From: Bacillus altitudinis 41KF2b
GTDB lineage: Bacteria > Bacillota > Bacilli > Bacillales > Bacillaceae
NCBI RefSeq assembly: GCF_000691145.1
Contig: NZ_ASJC01000006.1
Span: 62,001-126,000, forward strand
Reading direction: 5' to 3'
Length of the DNA: 64,000 nt
The notes under the pieces were generated by a model. That model ran no database searches and had not been told where the DNA came from. It worked only from the letters and a program-made list of their open reading frames with translations. A program made the position numbers and the translations under genes. Below, piece after piece: positions 1 through 7,323 of the stretch (position 1 is its first letter; each line of letters begins with the position of its first letter).

Positions 1-147
1 TTTTTCTACTTCTTCTTGATTTTGAAATCCGTTCTGTATATGTTTCCCGATGACCAAGCCACCGAGTACAGCTTCATCAATCGTTCGGTTGATTCTTTTA
101 TCTAACATTTTCAGTTCACTTAATGCTCTTGTAATGGTCATTTCCAT
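1..147 (-). CDS. Unidentified protein, N-terminal 49 residues (runs off the window)
   Basis: An open frame starts at ATG 147 and leaves the window at base 1. An AAGGGAG ribosome-binding site lies about 11 nt upstream of 147; a second in-frame ATG is at 141. The visible part begins MEMTITRALSELKMLDKRIN and looks helical and charged, with no signal peptide. It resembles small phage-like or accessory Bacillus proteins, but I cannot assign a family with confidence. The C-terminus is outside the window, so length and function are unknown. It is followed on the same strand by the mmuM-mmuP terminator region, so it would be a separate unit. Confidence 0.6.
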   Translation of the reverse strand, partial: MEMTITRALSELKMLDKRINRTIDEAVLGGLVIGKHIQNGFQNQEEVEK

Positions 148-247
148 ATTAAAAACAGCTCCCTTGATACGTCCTGAAAATCATAGATTCCTATCATATA
201 CCAAAATGTATTTGTTTTGCTAGTGATATCCTTTTTTGGGGCAAACA

Positions 248-278
248 AAAAACCCTGGTGCTATACACCAGGGTTTTC
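248..278 (-). terminator. Terminator of mmuM-mmuP
   Basis: Inverted repeat AAAACCCTGGTG / CACCAGGGTTTT with a five-base loop, followed on the minus strand by a T run. It overlaps the last codons of the permease gene (residues NPGV), so the coding end and the terminator stem share sequence. Confidence 0.85.
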
Positions 279-1664
279 TCGTTTTTTCTGAATCCATGTT
301 GTCACGTAATAGGCAGCATAGCAGAGTGCGATAAAAGGGATACCGCAGATGAGAGCGATGCGCTGATTTGGATCAAAAGCAATGCCGATCACAGATGCAA
401 GGCATAGGAGGAAGGCAGCAATCGGAACCACCGGATAGAGCGGGGTTCGGAAAGATAAATCATGAAGCTGTCCGCCATCCTGTAAGAATTTTTTGCGAAA
501 CATGAACTGTGAAGCTGCAATTCCCATCCATACAACAACAACGGCGAGTCCAGAGATTGAAACAAGAACCAGATACACCGTTTCAGGTGCGATGACACTC
601 GATAGCAAAGAGAGAATGCCCCCAATCATACTCAAAATGAGTGCATTCAAAGGAATTCCCTTTGACGTCAATTTTGCCAGCTTTTTAGGTAATGTTCGTT
701 CTTCAGAAAGGGACCATAGCATGCGAGATGAGGCATATAGCCCTGAGTTTGCAGCAGATAAAATCGCTGTCAGAATGACAAAATTCATGAAATCTGCCGC
801 ATAAGGAATACCGATGCGGTCAAATACCACAACGAAAGGACTTTTGATCACCCCGGCTTCTTCTACTGGAATTAAGCCGGCTAAGACCACGATCGTTCCG
901 ACGAAAAACAGGACAAGACGTAGCACAGTCGTGCGAATCGCGCGGGGAATGGTCTCATCTGGATTGACACTTTCCCCCGCAGCAATCCCAATCAGCTCAG
1001 TACCCGAAAAAGCAAAATTAACAGCCAGCATGGTCATTAAAATCGGTAAAAAGCCGTTTGGGAAGAGACCCCCATCTCCAGTGAAGTTAGAGAAGAACGG
1101 AGCGGCCTCACCGCCTTTTAGTGGAATCAATCCAAACATCGCGGCTCCACCAAGGATAATAAAGAGAATAATAGCCATGACTTTAATGCTAGAAAACCAA
1201 AATTCCGATTCTGCAAAAAACTTAACTGTAAAAGCATTGAGTAAAAAGATGAGAAGTGCAAAAACACCGCTCCACATCCAAACCGATGTGTCCGGGAACC
1301 AGCGCTGCATTAAAAGACCTGCCGCTGTAAATTCTGAACCAAGTGCCACGGTCCATGTCAGCCAATAAAGCCAAGCCACTGTATAGCCAGTGCCGGGCCC
1401 AATGTATTTTGTTGCATATGTGTGAAAAGCGCCTGTAACCGGCATTGCGACTGACAGTTCACCTAAACAGAGCATCACGAGGTACACAATTAATGCCCCA
1501 ACCAGATAAGCCAAAATCGTTCCCGCAGGTCCGGCCTGATTGATCGTATATCCTGAACTTAAAAAGAGTCCTGTGCCAATCACGCCACCTAAAGAAAGCA
1601 TGAACAGGTGACGGCTTGTCATTTTTCGTTGATATTGTTGTGACTGATCTTTTGCTTGTTCCAT
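261..1664 (-). CDS. mmuP: APC-family amino acid permease, probable S-methylmethionine permease
   Basis: The 467-residue protein is a typical AAT/APC-superfamily permease. It has about 12 hydrophobic segments, and the first helix carries the family signature ([15 protein letters not shown], residues about 24-38). It would import an amino acid by proton symport. The substrate is inferred from the upstream co-directional gene 47 bp away, a homocysteine S-methyltransferase: the mmuP-mmuM pairing is the known S-methylmethionine salvage arrangement, and B. subtilis ybgF-ybgG is laid out in the same way. Start ATG 1664 has an AAAGGGCGGG ribosome-binding site. Other amino acids transported by close AAT relatives cannot be excluded from sequence. 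Confidence 0.85.
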   Translation of the reverse strand: MEQAKDQSQQYQRKMTSRHLFMLSLGGVIGTGLFLSSGYTINQAGPAGTILAYLVGALIVYLVMLCLGELSVAMPVTGAFHTYATKYIGPGTGYTVAWLYWLTWTVALGSEFTAAGLLMQRWFPDTSVWMWSGVFALLIFLLNAFTVKFFAESEFWFSSIKVMAIILFIILGGAAMFGLIPLKGGEAAPFFSNFTGDGGLFPNGFLPILMTMLAVNFAFSGTELIGIAAGESVNPDETIPRAIRTTVLRLVLFFVGTIVVLAGLIPVEEAGVIKSPFVVVFDRIGIPYAADFMNFVILTAILSAANSGLYASSRMLWSLSEERTLPKKLAKLTSKGIPLNALILSMIGGILSLLSSVIAPETVYLVLVSISGLAVVVVWMGIAASQFMFRKKFLQDGGQLHDLSFRTPLYPVVPIAAFLLCLASVIGIAFDPNQRIALICGIPFIALCYAAYYVTTWIQKKRENPGV

Positions 1665-1710
1665 GTCTTCCCGCCCTTTTGCTTAGAAGTATGTGTGTTG
1701 AGTCATGATG

Positions 1711-2658
1711 CTACGATGTTGCCTGTTTTAAGATATCGGTAATATCCTCTGGTGTCGTCCGGCAGCAGCCGCCGATGATTTGTGCGCCGTCTTTATACCA
1801 TTGCTGCGCACATTCACCAAATGTATGGTGAGACGTATCTCCGCTCCAAACCTTCTCTTCAGGATCATATAATTCCCCTGAGTTCGGATACACGACAATC
1901 GGTTTGCTCGTCCCTTTTTTCATCTCCTGAATAAGAGAAGACATATATTGCGGCGGTGTACAGTTTACGCCAACAGCAGCGATCTGCTCATATGGCTCGA
2001 GTGCTTGTACACAGTCCCTAAGTAAATCTCCTTCACTAATGTGCTGACCATCCTTTGCACTAAATGTAATCCACGCATATACACCGCTGAACTCATCCTC
2101 CAGCAGTTTAGCGATGGCGATTGCTTCAATGAGACAAGGGATGGTTTCACAAGCGAGAATATCTGCACCAGCCTCTACCAATGCTTGAATTCTTGGTCTG
2201 TGAAAATCAATGAGCGCCTGTTCTGTGAGTCCGTAATTTCCCTTATATTCTGAACCATCAGACAAATAAGCGCCGAAGGGCCCCACAGATCCAGCGACAA
2301 ATGGTTTTGCCCGCTCTTTACGTTGTGTCTCATCCTGCCAAAACTGCTCGCACGCTTCTTTTGCTAACGTGACAGATCGTTTCATTAATTCGATGGCTTC
2401 TTCTTTTGTATAGCCTTTTTCAGCAAAGCCATCAATCGTCGTTTGGTAGCTGGCTGTTGTTGCACAGTCAGCACCTGCTTGGAAGTAGTCCAAGTGTACT
2501 TGCTGAATCAATTCTGGCTGTTCAATGAGGATTTTGGCTGACCATAAACTGTCGTTTAAATCACAGCCCTTTCGTTCAAGCTCCGTTGCAAGTGCACCAT
2601 CTAAAATCAAAGGTGCGTGAGCCTGTAAACGGCTTTGAATAGGATTCATATAAATCAA
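1711..2658 (-). CDS. mmuM: Homocysteine S-methyltransferase
   Basis: Transfers a methyl group from S-methylmethionine (or SAM) to homocysteine, giving methionine, in the cytosol. The 315-residue protein is a full-length homocysteine methyltransferase barrel. It begins with the LDGALATELERKGCDL segment and carries the three zinc-ligand cysteines in GVNCTPP and GGCCRTTPED near the C-terminus. It is the first gene of an operon with the permease mmuP. The start is ambiguous: TTG 2658 lies only 4 nt after AAAGGAGG, while ATG 2649 (MNPIQSR) lies 13 nt after it. Neither spacing is ideal; the family start favours MNPIQ. A sigma-A promoter is visible upstream. Confidence 0.93.
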   Translation of the reverse strand: MIYMNPIQSRLQAHAPLILDGALATELERKGCDLNDSLWSAKILIEQPELIQQVHLDYFQAGADCATTASYQTTIDGFAEKGYTKEEAIELMKRSVTLAKEACEQFWQDETQRKERAKPFVAGSVGPFGAYLSDGSEYKGNYGLTEQALIDFHRPRIQALVEAGADILACETIPCLIEAIAIAKLLEDEFSGVYAWITFSAKDGQHISEGDLLRDCVQALEPYEQIAAVGVNCTPPQYMSSLIQEMKKGTSKPIVVYPNSGELYDPEEKVWSGDTSHHTFGECAQQWYKDGAQIIGGCCRTTPEDITDILKQATS

Positions 2659-2705
2659 ACAGCCTCCTTTGTCGATCGGAAATAATGGATATGATATGAG
2701 GCAGT

Positions 2706-2734
2706 AGTTTAAATGACTAAAGTGTTTTTGTCAA
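2706..2734 (-). promoter_or_regulatory. Sigma-A promoter of mmuM-mmuP
   Basis: On the minus strand, a perfect -35 TTGACA (2734-2729) is separated by 17 bp from TAAACT (2711-2706), about 50 nt upstream of the mmuM start. I saw no S-box or T-box consensus in the short leader. Confidence 0.7.
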
Positions 2735-2762
2735 GGAGAGGAATAAGCATCATATGACGGAA

Positions 2763-2787
2763 AAACCCTGAAAACATGCGGGTTTGA
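2763..2787. other. Short stem-loop between mmuM and the YitT-family gene
   Basis: AAACCC and GGGTTT arms separated by 11 nt, with a short T stretch on the minus side. It lies between the two divergent promoters and has no obvious gene to terminate. Confidence 0.35.
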
Positions 2788-2827
2788 GTGCATAAACATA
2801 CAGTTGAAATAATAGAAAACCAAGTCA

Positions 2828-2856
2828 TTGACAGCCTCTAAAAAGAGATATATATT
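2828..2856 (+). promoter_or_regulatory. Sigma-A promoter of the YitT-family gene
   Basis: TTGACA (2828-2833), 17-bp spacer, TATATT (2851-2856). Transcription should begin near 2863. This rules out the in-frame ATG at 2857 as the translation start and gives a leader of about 120 nt before TTG 2986. Confidence 0.8.
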
Positions 2857-2883
2857 ATGAAAAGGTTCATTTCAGAAAGCTTC

Positions 2884-2956
2884 ATCAAAAGGCGCCGTCT
2901 TTTGATTTTTATTTTGTCCATCGACTGTCTTCTTTCGTGCAGAAAGAGGGTTTTTT
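2884..2956 (+). promoter_or_regulatory. Hairpin-rich 5' leader with two terminator-like structures
   Basis: Hairpin A is a perfect 8-bp stem ATCAAAAG / CTTTTGAT (2884-2906) followed by TTTTATTTT. Hairpin B pairs TCTTCTTTC with GAAAGAGGG (2928-2950, some G-U pairs) and is followed by six T residues (2951-2956). Both lie between the promoter and the ribosome-binding site, so they could act as attenuators. I do not recognise a known riboswitch class. Confidence 0.5.
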
Positions 2957-2985
2957 ATATGCTTAGAAAAGGAGGAAAGAAGAAA

Positions 2986-3816
2986 TTGAAAAAATGTGTA
3001 AAAGATATTGCAATGATTCTAGTCGGTTCTTTTTTATTTGCTGCAGCTGTGAACATGTTTGTCATTCCACTTGAGTTTGGTGAAGGCGGCGTAACGGGGC
3101 TGTCCATCATTTTCTACTATATGTTTGAGATTGCGCCGTGGCTGACAAACCTTGTGTTGAATGCGATTTTATTACTTGTGGGGTATAAATACTTGGACAA
3201 GAAGACCACGATCTACACAGTGGTAGCTGTCGCAAGTAACTCTCTATTTTTACATTTGACCACTACATGGGTGGTGAATGTCCATGAATTGATCATTGGT
3301 TCTATTTTCGCAGGGATCATCATTGGGATTGGCATTGGTCTTGTTTTAAGAGCGGGCGGTACAACAGCGGGATCTGCTATCCTCGGGCGAATTGCGAATA
3401 AGTATCTAGACTGGAACGTGAGCTACGCCATCTTGTTCTTTGATCTGATCGTTGTTTTTGCTTCTTACTTTATTATTGGTGCGGAAAAATTAATGTTTAC
3501 GATTGTGATGCTGTATGTGGCGACTAAGGTGATGGATTTCGTCATAGAAGGGCTTAACACGAAAAAAGCAGTGACGATTATTTCTTCATGCAAAGATGAT
3601 ATTGCAGAAGAAATCAATCACACCTTGGATCGAGGCGTGACCATTTTAAACGGTCGCGGTCATTATTCGAAGGAATCGAAGGAAATTCTCTATGCAGTCA
3701 TTCAAAAACAGGAGCTGATGCGTTTAAAGAAAATCATTAAGAAAATTGATCGAGACGCATTCGTTGTTGTCCATGATGTGCGTGATGTGTTTGGAGAAGG
3801 ATTTGTGAATATATAA
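2986..3816 (+). CDS. YitT family membrane protein with C-terminal DUF2179 domain
   Basis: A 276-residue integral membrane protein of the YitT/DUF161 family. It has about five to six hydrophobic segments in the first 190 residues (GVTGLSIIFYY and RAGGTTAGSAILGR are typical) and a soluble C-terminal DUF2179 domain of about 80 residues ending in VVVHDVRDVFGEGF. Bacillus has several such paralogues; transport substrate and function are not established. I chose TTG 2986 because AAAGGAGG lies 10 nt upstream, because the resulting protein (MKKCVKDIAMILVGS) has family length, and because the upstream ATG 2857 precedes the expected transcription start. An ATG at 2958 would give a slightly longer form. 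Confidence 0.85.
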   Translation: MKKCVKDIAMILVGSFLFAAAVNMFVIPLEFGEGGVTGLSIIFYYMFEIAPWLTNLVLNAILLLVGYKYLDKKTTIYTVVAVASNSLFLHLTTTWVVNVHELIIGSIFAGIIIGIGIGLVLRAGGTTAGSAILGRIANKYLDWNVSYAILFFDLIVVFASYFIIGAEKLMFTIVMLYVATKVMDFVIEGLNTKKAVTIISSCKDDIAEEINHTLDRGVTILNGRGHYSKESKEILYAVIQKQELMRLKKIIKKIDRDAFVVVHDVRDVFGEGFVNI

Positions 3817-3823
3817 AAAGTAA

Positions 3824-3862
3824 AAAAAAGACACCTCCACTATAAAGTGGGGGTGTCTTTTC
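3824..3862. terminator. Bidirectional terminator
   Basis: AAAAGACACC..CCACT / AGTGG..GGTGTCTTTT stem between the convergent YitT-family gene and the small membrane-protein gene. Confidence 0.9.
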
Positions 3863-3891
3863 ATATGTTGAGTGATCTTATGTTTAAGGGA

Positions 3892-4089
3892 CTATTTTTT
3901 CAAGGTATCATCTTTCTTCTCATTACTTTTCAGAAAGAAAAAACGTATACACTCAGAAATGGCGGCTCCCACCACAAACAGGATGATGGGTGTAATGGTA
4001 AAAGGTTGTTTGAAGATGAACAAATACACGATATAACACAAAGTTAGTGTAATGACTAAAGTGAGATAATTACTCCACATTTTTTTCAA
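3892..4089 (-). CDS. Small two-helix membrane protein, unknown function
   Basis: A 65-residue protein with two hydrophobic helices (about residues 7-25 and 31-46) and a Lys-rich tail (KSNEKKDDTLKK). TTG 4089 is preferred: the GAGGAG ribosome-binding site sits 9 nt upstream of it but only 3 nt from the upstream ATG 4095. The ORF is convergent with the preceding gene and shares its bidirectional terminator. I do not recognise a family. Confidence 0.55.
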   Translation of the reverse strand: MKKMWSNYLTLVITLTLCYIVYLFIFKQPFTITPIILFVVGAAISECIRFFFLKSNEKKDDTLKK

Positions 4090-4095
4090 GGTCAT

Positions 4096-4506
4096 CAGCT
4101 CCTCGTTTTTTAAGGTCTACCATTATTCGGTATTGGTTGGGTTGAAAAGAACTAGCCACTTTCAGCCGTTCTCATCACTTTAATTCGAGTTGAGTGTTCG
4201 TAAAACTTAGTATGAAGTTCATAAGGATAAGTCATTGTGAATGAACTTCTTAATTCCATAAAATTCAGCTTATCCCTTTAAAATAAAGAGATTAAATGAG
4301 TTGTTTCCTATGATATTCGTTCCTGTGTATGTTTGTTGTCTACAATAGACACACGCTAGATTTATCTTGATCAGGTGAAGCCTTGAAGAAAGAGAAACTT
4401 CCTGTATGAAAATTTATAGCGACGTTGAGAGTGAAAAGTTGCAAAAGATACCTCTTGTCACATCATACTATGTATTGTATAGTATAAATAGTTAGGAGTT
4501 GTAAAC
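4096..4506. other. 410-bp gene-free stretch upstream of padR
   Basis: No convincing ORF. It contains an inverted repeat GAAGTTCAT / ATGAACTTC (4214-4222 and 4241-4249, 18-nt loop) and a smaller one TGTCTA-CAA-TAGACA near 4335-4349. The promoter/operator of the PadR operon lies at its right end. Confidence 0.6.
4465..4485. promoter_or_regulatory. Probable PadR operator overlapping the promoter
   Basis: Perfect inverted repeat ATACTAT-N7-ATAGTAT, 22 bp upstream of the padR start codon and overlapping a -10-like TATAGT. The position fits autorepression, which is usual for small PadR-family regulators. Confidence 0.65.
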
Positions 4507-4824
4507 ATGAATGCACAACTAAAAAAAGGATTACTTGAATTCTGTGTACTGGCGGTATTAAAGAAAGGCGATTCCTATGGTTATCAAATGATTAAAGATA
4601 TGTCCCATTGTATTGAGATTTCAGAATCGACATTATATCCGATATTAAAGCGGTTAGAGCAAAACAATTATGTGGAGACCTATTCACAGGAACATAACAG
4701 TCGATTAAGAAAATACTACCGGATGACTGGGAACGGACGGGAGCATATCGCGCAATTTTTAGCGGAATGGGATCAAGTGATGGCGATTTACGACTTTATT
4801 TCTGGAGGACAGAGCAATGAATAA
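4507..4824 (+). CDS. PadR family transcriptional regulator
   Basis: A 105-residue winged-helix regulator of the short PadR subfamily, with the hallmarks KKGLLEFCVLAVLKKGDSYGY at the N-terminus, then SESTLYPILKRLEQNNYVE (recognition helix) and RKYYRMTGNGREHI (wing). It has TTAGGAG upstream of ATG 4507. The stop overlaps the start of the next gene by 8 bp, the standard PadR-DUF1700 arrangement. It probably represses its own operon through the palindrome at 4465-4485. The inducing signal is unknown; related operons respond to envelope stress or antimicrobial compounds. Confidence 0.9.
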   Translation: MNAQLKKGLLEFCVLAVLKKGDSYGYQMIKDMSHCIEISESTLYPILKRLEQNNYVETYSQEHNSRLRKYYRMTGNGREHIAQFLAEWDQVMAIYDFISGGQSNE

Positions 4825-5404
4825 AAAAGAATTTTTAGCCAGCTTGGAGAAGCATCTGCATCGTCTGGGCGAAAAAGAAAGTGATCGGTTCATCGAGTAT
4901 TACGATGAAATAATCGAGGATTATCAGGAAGATGGCTACAGTGAACAGGAAGCAGTTCATCAAGTCGGTCAGCCTGCCATCATCGCTGAAGGGATTCTGA
5001 AGGAACAAGGAATCAAAACCATTCAGGTGCCGACGTTTGGAGAAAAAGCCACAAGGCTCTCCATCCTCATTTTAGGCTTTCCGTTATGGGGCAGCATTCT
5101 AGCAACAGTCTTCCTGCTGTTTCTTTCTGTGTATATGGTGATTTGGTGCATTCCACTCGTGACAGGTACAATGACGCTAGTTGGTCTGCTCGGTGGTTTT
5201 TGGAGTATCATTGGTTCACCGTTTATTTTTCAAGACGGTTTGCATGTGGTGGTGACGCAGATCGGAGTTGGGATTCTTCTATTAGGTGTCGGATTATTAA
5301 GCGGCATAGCCACGGCGTATTTGACAAAGCTATTTGTGCAAGGGACTGTTCAAACCACTAAGGCATTCATGGGAATGTTTAAAAAGAAGGTCGTGAGAGT
5401 ATGA
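4817..5404 (+). CDS. DUF1700/HAAS-domain membrane protein
   Basis: A 195-residue protein. The cytosolic N-terminal 60 residues are helical (MNKKEFLASLEKHLHRL, EYYDEIIEDYQEDGYSE), matching the HAAS/DUF1700 domain that partners PadR regulators. Three hydrophobic segments follow at about residues 80-180. It overlaps padR by 8 bp and the next small ORF by 4 bp (ATGA), so the three are translationally coupled. The family is thought to relay or modulate PadR-controlled envelope responses; no enzymatic role is evident. Confidence 0.85.
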   Translation: MNKKEFLASLEKHLHRLGEKESDRFIEYYDEIIEDYQEDGYSEQEAVHQVGQPAIIAEGILKEQGIKTIQVPTFGEKATRLSILILGFPLWGSILATVFLLFLSVYMVIWCIPLVTGTMTLVGLLGGFWSIIGSPFIFQDGLHVVVTQIGVGILLLGVGLLSGIATAYLTKLFVQGTVQTTKAFMGMFKKKVVRV

Positions 5405-5571
5405 ACGTGAATGATTTAAAAAAACAATGCATCAAATGGGGGATCATCTTCACCGTTGCCGGAGGAATTGTCATGGCAATTGGTTTTGGACTTTCAGGCT
5501 TTGACCTAGATGCATATCAAAACAATGACCAGAACAATATCTTCCGCACGATCAATTGGAGCAAGCCATAA
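5401..5571 (+). CDS. 56-residue membrane protein, possibly a shortened DUF4097-type partner
   Basis: The ATG overlaps the DUF1700 stop (ATGA). The product has one hydrophobic helix (WGIIFTVAGGIVMAIGFGLSG) and a short polar tail ending INWSKP. In other Bacillus PadR-DUF1700 operons the third gene is usually a DUF4097 adhesin-like protein that begins with just this kind of helix. Here the reading frame ends after 56 codons, a few bases before a duplicated terminator stem and the repeat element. It may be a genuine short protein or the N-terminal remnant of a longer gene. Confidence 0.6.
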   Translation: MNVNDLKKQCIKWGIIFTVAGGIVMAIGFGLSGFDLDAYQNNDQNNIFRTINWSKP

Positions 5572-5579
5572 ATGAAAGG

Positions 5580-5596
5580 CCCGCTTATGCGGGTCT
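5580..5596 (+). repeat. Left copy of a duplicated terminator stem flanking repeat element copy 1
   Basis: The 17-bp sequence CCCGCTTATGCGGGTCT is repeated exactly at 5890-5906. This copy lacks a T run because the repeat element begins immediately after it; the right-hand copy keeps the T run. Confidence 0.8.
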
Positions 5597-5772
5597 CAGC
5601 GTGTAGACAAACCCTCGCATTCGGTGTCAGTCCTGCGCTTCGGTGCTCACGAATGTCAAATTCGCTCCGCGCCGATGCTCGCCCTTCCTAGGGCTGCAAA
5701 GGTTTTCTATACGCTGAAAAGAAGACAAAGGGCTAAAATCAAGCCCATTTTAGCCCTTTGTCAACAATCTCA
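5596..5772 (+). repeat. Dispersed repeat element, copy 1 (122-bp core plus hairpin)
   Basis: The core at 5596-5717 is bounded by imperfect terminal inverted repeats (TCAGCGTGTAGA at the left, TCTATACGCTGA at the right). It is followed by a perfect 15-bp hairpin, GACAAAGGGCTAAAA / TTTTAGCCCTTTGTC (5724-5762). The reverse complement of the whole unit recurs at 62728-62900 with the same 122-bp core length and only scattered substitutions. There is no coding capacity. It looks like a small non-autonomous (MITE-like) or structured-RNA repeat. Confidence 0.8.
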
Positions 5773-5800
5773 AACTGCCAGCTCGTACTGGCAGTTTTTT
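5772..5800 (+). terminator. Terminator-like hairpin
   Basis: AACTGCCAG-ctcgta-CTGGCAGTT followed by TTTT. It abuts the stop codon of the minus-strand gene fragment and may be that lost gene's original, symmetric terminator. Confidence 0.65.
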
Positions 5801-5885
5801 AACGGTCTTTATTGGCACGATGAGCTTCATTTAATTGCTTGATCCGCTGAATCGTTTCTTTGATGTCTTCTTTTGCCTCTGGATA
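5799..5885 (-). pseudogene. C-terminal fragment of a lost minus-strand gene
   Basis: An open frame of 28 codons plus stop, without a start codon. It reads YPEAKEDIKETIQRIKQLNE and then AHRANKDR: a plausible amphipathic coiled-coil C-terminus with protein-like composition. Upstream the frame hits TAA within the bcr terminator. It lies between the two copies of the duplicated terminator stem, next to repeat copy 1, so it may have been carried in with the insertion or left by a deletion. I cannot name the parent protein. Confidence 0.5.
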
Positions 5886-5886
5886 C

Positions 5887-5912
5887 CGACCCGCTTATGC
5901 GGGTCTTTTTTT
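5887..5912. terminator. Terminator at the convergent padR operon / bcr junction
   Basis: GACCCGC-tta-TGCGGGTC followed by TTTTTTT on the plus strand. It contains the last codons and stop of the exporter gene (residues KKRPA) and is the T-run-bearing copy of the 17-bp duplication. Confidence 0.8.
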
Positions 5913-7112
5913 CGCTCTGGCAACAAAGAAAAAATAACAACAGAGTGCGCCAAGGTCACAGAGCATAATAATCAGCCCCATGGGAAAGGCAGTCTGGCTT
6001 CCAGCTAAGCCGACAAGGGGTGTCATGCATGCGCCAAGAAGCATTTGTGCCACACCGATGAGGGCAGCGGCACTTCCAGCATGCGCACCGTGATGTTGCA
6101 TCGCAAGAGAAGGAGCAGACGTGCCGACAATCCCAACGCTAGAGACCACAAAAAAGAGCGGGATGAGGATGCCATATAATCCTGCATCAATAGAGATCAT
6201 CACACACAAGGTGACGCCCCCTAAAGCAGCTGTCAGCAGCCCAATGCGAAGAACTTTCTCCTCACCAATTTTCGCAGCAACGCGGGCAAATACTTGTCCG
6301 GCTGTGATGATGCCAAGACTATTCACCGCAAAGGCAGCACTGAAGCCTTGCGGAGAAAGGTTGAAAATCTCCTGCAATACAAACGGTGATCCAGAGATAT
6401 ACGCAAACATGGCGGCGAAGACAAGTCCTTGTGAGAGAGCATATCCGACAAAGAGTCGATCGCTCGCTAGAATTTTCATCGCACCTAGGATCTGTTTGAA
6501 GCCTCCAGTCTGTCTGCGTTCCACAGGTAAGCTTTCTTTCAATGAAAACATCGATCTTAGGAGCATGAGCGCCCCGAGGATTCCTAGCAGAACAAACACA
6601 CCCTGCCACGTCGTGAACCGTAACATTTGTCCGCCCACGATCGGTGCCGCTGCTGGAGCCACTCCGTTGACTAACATGAGCAAAGCAAAGAATTTCGTCA
6701 TTTCTGAGCCTTCATAATGATCTCTCACGATGGCTCGTGCAATAACAATGCCTGCTGAACCAGCAAGTCCTTGAATCAGCCTTAAAAGAATGAATGTCCA
6801 AATTGATGTGACCACTGTACATAAAAGAGAGGCCGCAATAAAAATGATCAATCCAACCATCAGCGGCTTTCTTCTGCCAACTGTATCACTGATTGGACCT
6901 GCAATGAGCTGTCCAAGCGCAAGTCCAATCAAACAAGCCATGAGACTTAACTGAGACAGCGCCGTGCTTGCTTCAAAGTCACGGGCGATATTAGGTAAAG
7001 CAGGTAAATACATATCCATTGCCAGCGGTGCCAGGGCTGTTAAAGAGCCAAGAAGCGCGGCAAGGAGGAATCGATTTTTTTTCGATTCTTGGGGATAAGA
7101 TAAAGAATTCAT
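5895..7112 (-). CDS. Bcr/CflA family MFS drug-efflux transporter
   Basis: A 405-residue protein with 12 hydrophobic segments. It has the MFS/DHA1 signature of the Bcr/CflA group: LAPLAMDMYLPALPNIA in helix 1, the GPISDTVGRRKPL loop 2-3 motif, and RLIQGLAGSAGIVIARAIVRD after helix 4. It would export antibiotics or other small molecules by proton antiport; the substrate is unknown. Start ATG 7112 has GAGGAGTG upstream. The C-terminal codons are embedded in the terminator stem. Confidence 0.9.
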   Translation of the reverse strand: MNSLSYPQESKKNRFLLAALLGSLTALAPLAMDMYLPALPNIARDFEASTALSQLSLMACLIGLALGQLIAGPISDTVGRRKPLMVGLIIFIAASLLCTVVTSIWTFILLRLIQGLAGSAGIVIARAIVRDHYEGSEMTKFFALLMLVNGVAPAAAPIVGGQMLRFTTWQGVFVLLGILGALMLLRSMFSLKESLPVERRQTGGFKQILGAMKILASDRLFVGYALSQGLVFAAMFAYISGSPFVLQEIFNLSPQGFSAAFAVNSLGIITAGQVFARVAAKIGEEKVLRIGLLTAALGGVTLCVMISIDAGLYGILIPLFFVVSSVGIVGTSAPSLAMQHHGAHAGSAAALIGVAQMLLGACMTPLVGLAGSQTAFPMGLIIMLCDLGALCCYFFFVARAKKRPA

Positions 7113-7323
7113 ATGATGACACTCCTCGTATACGTCCTCAAATCAGCATAATGAATCAAGCTTTCCATTTCAATCAAAATTTTCAAAGAAGTTTTCGTGC
7201 AAAATCATTGATCTTTCGAAGGAGACTCTTTACATTGAATGAGTAGAGAAAAGAATCAGGTCATCGGCATGCAGTGATTGCATGATACGTATATCCATTC
7301 ATAGACAAACAGGAGGTGCTGGC

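Noticed and set aside
493..1368. Plus-strand open frames of 103 and 184 codons
   Set aside because: Antisense to the permease gene mmuP; no ribosome-binding site and no protein-like domain pattern.
2660..2830. S-box (SAM) riboswitch or T-box upstream of mmuM
   Set aside because: Expected for a methionine gene, but the transcript leader is too short and no conserved S-box or T-box core was found.
2857..2985. N-terminal extension of the YitT-family protein from ATG 2857
   Set aside because: The ATG lies at the promoter -10, before the expected transcript start, and the extension runs through two hairpins.
5624..5842. 72-codon plus-strand frame
   Set aside because: Lies entirely within the repeat element and terminators; not coding.
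6121..6717. 198-codon plus-strand frame
   Set aside because: Antisense shadow of the Bcr/CflA exporter gene, which has a clear family signature.
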